NCBI GenBank assembly: GCA_037444855.1
Contig: JBBILO010000024.1
Location: forward strand, 1-9,172
DNA length: 9,172 bases
DNA from: JBBILO01 sp037444855
GTDB lineage: Bacteria; Patescibacteriota; Microgenomatia; UBA1406; GWC2-37-13
Direction of reading: 5' to 3'
Made by a program: the position numbers and the translations under genes. The notes beneath the pieces are model-generated. The model saw only the letters and a program-made list of their open reading frames with translations. It did no database searches and was not told the origin of the DNA. Positions 7,101-9,172 of this stretch are shown here, one piece after another. The stretch's first letter is position 1. Each line of letters starts with the position of its first letter.

Positions 7101-8998
7101 CCTTCCTCTTTCCAAACTTTGGCAAAGATTGTTTGAGGAACTTCTTCTAATTGAGGTTTTGGAATACGAAGAAGTTCCATTCTTCTTTCTAAGAAATCAA
7201 TCCCTTTTTGGGCATAGCCTAAGAAATCAGGTAGGGCGCCGATATCTTTACCAAAGGTTTCTCTTAATCTCCTTGTTGTTGATTCTTTTAGTCTTTCTGG
7301 TAAATTCTGGGCGTGAAGATTAATTAATAATTCAAATTTTTCTTGATTGAATGGTGGTTTGAGTTGTTGAAGAAAATCATAAGCGGCTTTTTGAAATGGT
7401 TCATCATCTGAAAAAGGATTAGTTAACCATTCTCTTTTTTTCATGGCTTCGGTGAGTTTTTGAAGATAGATTTTGTATTCACCTTGAATTTGTCGTGAGA
7501 TTTCTTCTCGTTCTTCATCGGTTGGAGCCGCTCTTCTCTTTTCAAGAAGTGGCTTTATTTTTTCTTGAAAAGTAATCGTTTTCTTTCCTCCACTTTGAGG
7601 ATCAATCACTATTTCATAGGGGAGATTGGAAAAGGCATTGGTTAACAAAAGGGCGGCCCGCATATCGCGCTCTGCCATCTCTTTTCTTTTTCTTCCCTCG
7701 GGTGTATCTTCAAAAACATCCATCGCGCCTGAAATATTGACAACTCCCCTTTCAAAAGAAACCAACGTCGGAATTTCCCACCTCCCCTGTTTTTTTGCCT
7801 CTTCCCACGCTTTTAATCTTTCTTGATTTCTTTGATGGATCTCATAAACTTGGATGGCTTCAATCGCTTGAAGGAGTTGAGGGGTAATAACTTCACCTCG
7901 TAATCCTTTTTCAATCAATAATCTTGAGATGGAATCGCCTTCACCTTTTTCATAATCGCCTGGGAATCTCATCCGTTGAGTCACTTCTTCGAGAACTCTT
8001 TTTCGATAGTCCTGATCTGTTTCGTTAGGTTTTTTTGGAAGAATTTCTTTTAACACATCAGAATTAATTAAACTTTCTAATAGAGTTATATTTTGTTTTA
8101 ATCTTTTAATTTTTTCTGGATCTGTTGGTTGAATTTGTGGCGATTCAATGGCCGATCTTACCTCTTCAAAACTCAAAGCGTCGCTTTGATTATTTGGATT
8201 ATCAACAATAAAGGGGGGATGATGTCGTCTGACTCGTTCTCCGGCTAAACTCTGTAAACTATCAATAGAATCTGGTGAAATATTTCTTCCTTGTTGTAAT
8301 AGACTTTGATCAGCATCTAACTCTCCACCGCTAAGAGAAGTTTCATCTGGTTCTTTTCCATCAGGTTTTTTTTGAGTTAATCTTTTTCCAAAATTCTTTA
8401 ATCTCTCTCCTTCTTTTCTCTTCATTTGTCTCATCTTTTCTAATAATCCTTTTGTGCCAACAAAAATTCCTTCTCCTTTTTTAAGCTGAGATTGACCTTC
8501 TAATTGAGATTGTTCTAATTTTTTTGCTTCTTGATCAATGACGACAACAATTTCGGCATCACCCGCTTGATAGCCATATATCTTGCCATCGACACCAATC
8601 AGAGCAATTGCTAAAGGTTTTTCTCGTTGTTGACCATCTTGCGTACTGGATTGAAAGAAATTTTTAAGAGCTTCGCTTCTTTTTTGAGGATCAGTTTCTC
8701 CTCCTAGTGTTTCAAGCAGTCTTATTAAATCTTTTTGAGTAAAGTCCTGTCCATAAATAATAACGCTTGTTAATCCCAATTTTTTAAGTTTTTGTTGCAA
8801 CTCTTGTGATTTTTGAGTTAAATCGTCTTTTAACAATCCCTCGCCACCGACTTGAAGATTAAGACAATCTTGATCAATAAAACAAGCAAATTCCCTCGGT
8901 TGATTTTGGGGAATGGTTCGTTCAGCTAACCCAACAAAAGATTCGCCAAACTTAATTGGCGATTCTACTGGTTGTATACCCTCCTGAGATTCACTCAT
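1109..8998 (-). CDS. Giant 2629-residue modular, probably membrane-anchored protein (PP2C-like N-terminus, FG-GAP-type Ca loops)
   Basis: The frame is open for 2629 codons with no frameshift. The ATG at 8998 is the first after an in-frame TAA at 9025-9023. I do not recognise the whole protein. Order of parts: (1) 35-190, PP2C-like strands without a clear metal centre; (2) 190-655, charged and helical; (3) 659-719, Pro-rich linker of tandem repeats; (4) 720-1075, helical; (5) 1080-1124, Gly/Ala-rich hydrophobic stretch; (6) 1125-1350, helical; (7) 1354-1376, a clear membrane-length hydrophobic segment; (8) 1471-1479 and 1503-1511, DYDGDGDID and DINGDGKLD, calcium loops of FG-GAP/VCBS type; (9) about 1530-1895, beta-rich and polar; (10) 1900-1920, Ser/Pro/Thr linker; (11) 1921-2073, highly charged helices, possibly coiled coil; (12) 2074-2123, Pro/Thr/Gln linker; (13) 2124-2629, C-terminal module. 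No signal peptide is visible, so anchoring would be by the internal segments, with the N-terminus inside and the calcium loops outside (inference). Only Cys39, Cys45 and Cys2163 occur. A role at the cell surface, linking an inside signalling-like domain to an outside structure, fits but is unproven. Confidence 0.9.
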   Translation of the reverse strand: MSESQEGIQPVESPIKFGESFVGLAERTIPQNQPREFACFIDQDCLNLQVGGEGLLKDDLTQKSQELQQKLKKLGLTSVIIYGQDFTQKDLIRLLETLGGETDPQKRSEALKNFFQSSTQDGQQREKPLAIALIGVDGKIYGYQAGDAEIVVVIDQEAKKLEQSQLEGQSQLKKGEGIFVGTKGLLEKMRQMKRKEGERLKNFGKRLTQKKPDGKEPDETSLSGGELDADQSLLQQGRNISPDSIDSLQSLAGERVRRHHPPFIVDNPNNQSDALSFEEVRSAIESPQIQPTDPEKIKRLKQNITLLESLINSDVLKEILPKKPNETDQDYRKRVLEEVTQRMRFPGDYEKGEGDSISRLLIEKGLRGEVITPQLLQAIEAIQVYEIHQRNQERLKAWEEAKKQGRWEIPTLVSFERGVVNISGAMDVFEDTPEGRKRKEMAERDMRAALLLTNAFSNLPYEIVIDPQSGGKKTITFQEKIKPLLEKRRAAPTDEEREEISRQIQGEYKIYLQKLTEAMKKREWLTNPFSDDEPFQKAAYDFLQQLKPPFNQEKFELLINLHAQNLPERLKESTTRRLRETFGKDIGALPDFLGYAQKGIDFLERRMELLRIPKPQLEEVPQTIFAKVWKEEGEYQGANERWVIEGAATRRGNRRLRPTAPAYEGKPDQKPPEPPTAPISEGGRGQEPPEPPVASGENPPAAPSGENPPAAPSGENPPASERLEPELNIAFVSDPTRVEQEIGALAQHYRARTKQAMGLKALISPREWPQLVRNIWQNTFFDRLFTDRAIRFEQSLTQVARQRVGLDSSVVFQLSPEIMENALEGGRELRKKAKWWQKIGYGVRDLWSGITGIGQNTEMILARKWLSETTNTSDLDKLKRQSLTEQNQFAQRFTLGEVAGHKPISEEMGEKRYLIDQVIPDQRIREGFQAKIKELAVAVIQGSPPLKEEDALKELNSYYKTEVFARLDKKTQDELKGIEISSNFSQIIHYLKETDALGRTRLARYQEEKTQDGRSRWEELQFKIYLGRGRYETARGDIELTPLQRKLIQRMMERQDKKENPFVWSTLSGANGLVEFLRDAVAYGGAYIGGAAASGKIFGQKMAFGFLHLNPLAGTAAMSVMAGLKEGPAIARRGKLLGIGGKTWRDFVQVSRESAWGRGSDADARLRKQFEQALVSQERAVDLTSKITQLLEKAQKESLTDEEKKQLMVAIAHAQARLRLTDLSTQRGKRLLGIGEIEVPQNFITYNQETRNQELTALRAAILQGYQRLVILDPNLVQQTENIGKVIEAQLRVGSVQEKLAGVIARENKISVADAQDLVNQFFQIANLNIAKEKSLEGAARTLAKLSLKRSAQVVPLAAATGLVGIVAFAPLKAIVGEGINLYKDIVHAGDFGKGLQEWATEWGQVLRGDVPIEVHNGQPVIDLSSVQKAVLKLETLFHSPPADVVSLTGVDGSELGRVNFDSRLHFQAGDYDGDGDIDTLLIDRGRGEIVTYFQDKQFNLSDINGDGKLDLVFTDNTGHQIDAIAELRRHGINVHVSEVTQTTRETVLDLSQSTGYHEVTIQGHQLQIPNGTEIHDNGNGTFDIVAKDVHGNEVVLVDEAHFDANGKLVIDPNKLVTGFSHQIDSQILQEQKTENVAEVWDRIVYHDKGKNIWWTNATQGSDYQELRLYNQVYQASDGSLGVRFIFPSGQGSLDGVNFHDVQQVATNSQFGPQLHLFIPGIGHLPIDMSSDGDSNSFDFNLDLNNHHEISSNGQPVLMPDGHHMTVADLARILINQQRLAEHLQHEGITVGSTPTSLATEYRGWLDVFNLGNEGRNGFIVAGFTDENGVFNHLATIRGSGALGEIVTTIQTEIPRINLQGLIEAQKEIRTPTFYLSTESPVWDISPILIPWRENIERSDLPNTTSSPSPESTPASAVLTEEERREREEIRNDFDSFSQRVRQMPIEEIKRTFRVDEQTANKLRQDDEEGERARKELFINKMADGLAAKGVTDEVIAGLTEEEKSLIQENSDKRWYTKDESEISEGEKERYRKHRELKNRIQQTLLSPEIRNKIREKAESYRKKLRQILEEEVSPRQTVQPPSQEPATVSRPEPVPADQTGQPTTIPATGTAAQNVSLPDSNEVKEARLSKTSASGKAAHYLSIFYNSLNPAQKDNRQIDLTCKFDLRSDKFDPQTDEPKDPDKFDQSFSRVWEFVRSKKGNVPIGYLESSGMQHVVYIDGNNKIKKIVFNHSNNQFEHVLLSNEELRNVRFFKQLEEKNPSGWKEVKEIITANLSELSIPGSRRRDSKDPNSAGVLDSDQSINELNQQVLAARVKELKDHISSLTNNKEILKSNFLITADSVDNKLYFWQGVILGREVKSQVPGDVGGAFLYRGYLQVEPEDIPLAVEILLRVGKEREKQGKATNFKWLIGVMKSSDTVADLTGNYRILSDQDPRVAIYSETKEEVEEILRELADQPEWTLIEQKRLSRTPARRAGVQSLNHKGREWRTLNYNPEVGFSENELERDPFWRFKESKGTPTIELINKSGQRDARTNEILTRMGRIKSHVPNYGIPALMFLQAFPSLLESPVDSNFINHFKTYIAGLQDESLFNKASIFRASDEELKNFFADLIYLIKEKIVYFRNPKKTN
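1112..2629 (-). other. C-terminal module of the giant protein (residues 2124-2629), unknown function
   Basis: Behind the Pro/Thr linker lies a compact-looking module of 506 residues. It begins with a segment bearing three KFD motifs (about 2162-2185), then beta-rich strands around YLESSGMQHVVYIDG, then an alpha/beta part at about 2370-2480 with GYLQVEPED, TNFKWLIG and DPRVAIYS. The last part faintly recalls HopA1-type effector or lanthionine-lyase folds, but the diagnostic residues are not evident, so no activity is assigned. The sampled base composition is somewhat more AT-rich than in the middle of the gene. Confidence 0.4.
4466..4588 (-). other. Pair of FG-GAP/VCBS-type calcium-binding loops
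   Basis: DYDGDGDID (residues 1471-1479) and DINGDGKLD (1503-1511) both fit DxDGDGxxD / DxNGDGxxD. They are 32 residues apart, and each is followed by a hydrophobic strand (TLLID, LVFTD). This is the pattern of FG-GAP/VCBS repeats of beta-propellers, and also of dockerin-type EF loops. Only two copies are visible, too few for a seven-bladed propeller alone. They probably bind Ca2+ outside the cell. Confidence 0.7.
4871..4939 (-). other. Predicted transmembrane segment of the giant protein (residues 1354-1376)
   Basis: Twenty-three residues from VVPLAAATGL to LKAIV contain one lysine (1373). Basic residues precede it (KLSLKR), and an acidic, calcium-loop-bearing region follows. By the positive-inside rule this places the earlier part of the protein inside and the FG-GAP-like part outside. 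Confidence 0.55.
5627..5761 (-). other. Gly/Ala-rich hydrophobic stretch of the giant protein (residues 1080-1124)
   Basis: About 45 residues are rich in Gly, Ala, Phe and Met, with GG pairs at 1084-1085 and 1089-1090. There are few charges (Lys1096, Lys1101), so it could form one or two membrane passes or a membrane-inserted hairpin. It is less clearly transmembrane than the segment at 1354-1376. Confidence 0.35.
6843..6923 (-). repeat. Three 27-bp in-frame tandem repeats (SGENPPAAP linker)
   Basis: The 27-base unit repeats at 6843-6869, 6870-6896 and 6897-6923. The first two copies are identical, and the third differs only in its last bases. They encode nine-residue SGENPPAAP-type repeats at about residues 692-719. 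The near identity points to recent slippage or recombination and to likely length variation between strains. Confidence 0.85.
6921..7022 (-). repeat. Two 51-bp in-frame tandem repeats (Pro-rich linker)
   Basis: Two adjacent 51-base units (6921-6971 and 6972-7022) encode 17-residue repeats, each beginning TAP and ending in a PPEPP motif (KPPEPP and EPPEPP). The unit length is a multiple of three, so gain or loss of a unit keeps the frame. The copies have diverged, so this duplication is older than the adjacent 27-bp one. Confidence 0.75.
8430..8896 (-). other. PP2C-like N-terminal region of the giant protein (about residues 35-190)
   Basis: Three elements occur in the order seen in PPM/PP2C phosphatases. 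A strand ending in acidic residues and glycines (FACFIDQDCLN, then VGGEG, residues 37-54) sits where the family has its DGxGG-type metal site. A core strand pair ALIGVDGKIYGYQAGDAEI (132-150) resembles the family's strand-turn-strand ending in GDSR. GIFVGTKGLLEKM (177-189) sits where the family has a DGL/DGV motif. The usual paired catalytic aspartates are not clear: the third element has TKG instead of TDG. It may therefore be a pseudophosphatase or a distant fold relative. The resemblance is by eye only. Confidence 0.4.
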
Positions 8999-9006
8999 TA
9001 TTATAC

Positions 9007-9035
9007 AAAATAGTATTTTTTCTTAAAAAAGTCAA
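9007..9035 (-). promoter_or_regulatory. Candidate promoter of the giant gene, -35 overlapping the transposase stop
   Basis: On the minus strand TTGACT (9035-9030, 5/6) is followed after 17 bases by TATTTT (9012-9007, 4/6), and eight bases later by the ATG at 8998. A TACTAT with a 14-bp spacer is an alternative. A perfect TATAAT lies at 9005-9000, but it is too close to the ATG to serve this start. No Shine-Dalgarno precedes the ATG; the only GGAGG lies inside the coding region. The layout matches the two leaderless-type promoters but is weaker. Confidence 0.42.
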
Positions 9036-9172
9036 GCCCTTGTCAAAGCCGGGTACATAAGTAACAGTTTCTTCTTTTTAATTTGTAACTGATAATACTC
9101 AAAAGGAGTCAGATAATCAAGTGATTGATGAGGACGGGTGAAGTTGTAAAATATTAACCATTCAGTTAATCT
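9032..9172 (-). CDS. IS481/IS3-type transposase, C-terminal end (partial)
   Basis: Forty-six codons are open from the right edge to the TGA at 9034-9032. The translation begins RLTEWLIFYN, continues with FTRPHQSLDYLTPFEYY and ends in a basic tail. A YN-x-xRPH-x-x-L-x-x-x-TP-x-E/Y block is characteristic of the last part of the rve integrase core in IS481 and IS3 family DDE transposases; the catalytic Glu lies just upstream in most members and is outside the window. The enzyme would cut and join the ends of its insertion sequence. Its stop is only 33 bases from the ATG of the giant gene on the same strand, so read-through into that gene is possible. Whether the element is intact cannot be told from this fragment. 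Confidence 0.85.
   Translation of the reverse strand, partial: RLTEWLIFYNFTRPHQSLDYLTPFEYYQLQIKKKKLLLMYPALTRA
9041..9172 (-). mobile_element. End of an insertion sequence (IS481/IS3-like), partial
   Basis: Reading inward from 9041 the plus strand begins TGTCAAAGCCGGGTACATAA, which has the TGT-starting form common at IS481-type ends. If this is the tip, the transposase frame runs nine bases past the element. A second similar string, GTCAAGCC, starts at 9031, so the true end could be there instead. The other end lies outside the window, so no inverted-repeat or target-duplication check is possible. Confidence 0.4.

Noticed and set aside
6841..7323. 160-codon plus-strand frame opposite the Pro-rich linker
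   Set aside because: It is a shadow of the minus-strand tandem repeats. The Leu-rich product is just the complement of Pro/Glu/Gly codons, and the minus-strand frame is continuous through it.
9000..9005. Perfect TATAAT next to the giant gene's ATG
   Set aside because: Transcription from it would begin inside the coding region, past the ATG, and no good -35 lies 17 bp upstream. It is probably just AT-rich sequence.
1109..9172. Recoded TGA (as in Gracilibacteria/SR1)
   Set aside because: All three visible gene ends are TGA at sensible family ends, one followed at once by a terminator. Reading through them gives no meaningful extension.

Overview
The window is AT-rich bacterial DNA. Every gene I can support lies on the minus strand. 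The standard stop set fits: both complete genes and the right-edge gene end in TGA. My best guess for the source is a low-GC member of the Candidate Phyla Radiation (Patescibacteria). The grounds are a small protein that looks like DUF5663 (a family I associate with those genomes), a giant uncharacterised multidomain protein, very short gene leaders without Shine-Dalgarno sites, and an IS481/IS3-type transposase. This assignment is inference; no rRNA or phylogenetic marker is present.

Layout in transcription order (right to left). At 9172-9032 is the C-terminal end of a DDE/rve-type transposase, with a plausible insertion-sequence end at about 9041. At 8998-1109 is one uninterrupted gene for a 2629-residue protein that fills about 86% of the window. 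At 1050-676 is a 124-residue DUF5663-like protein, followed directly by a hairpin/T-tract terminator (673-651). Positions 650-94 are very AT-rich, with a few weak hairpins and no convincing gene. At 57-1 the first 19 codons of another minus-strand gene run off the left edge.

The giant protein reads as a modular envelope-spanning machine. It has an N-terminal region resembling a degenerate PP2C-type phosphatase, a long helical region, a Pro-rich linker built from DNA tandem repeats, a second helical region and two hydrophobic segments (about 1080-1124 and 1354-1376). Then come a pair of DxDGDGxxD calcium-type loops of FG-GAP/VCBS kind, a beta-rich region, a charged helical region, a second Pro/Thr linker and a C-terminal module of about 500 residues that I do not recognise. 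Only three cysteines occur in the whole protein.

The second notable feature is regulatory. The 124-residue gene and the left-edge gene share an almost identical start module: TTGACA, a 17-18 bp spacer, TATCAT, six bases (AAAATT), then ATG. The start codon therefore falls where transcription should begin, which predicts leaderless mRNAs. The giant gene has a weaker version whose -35 overlaps the transposase stop codon, so the insertion-sequence end may contribute to its promoter.
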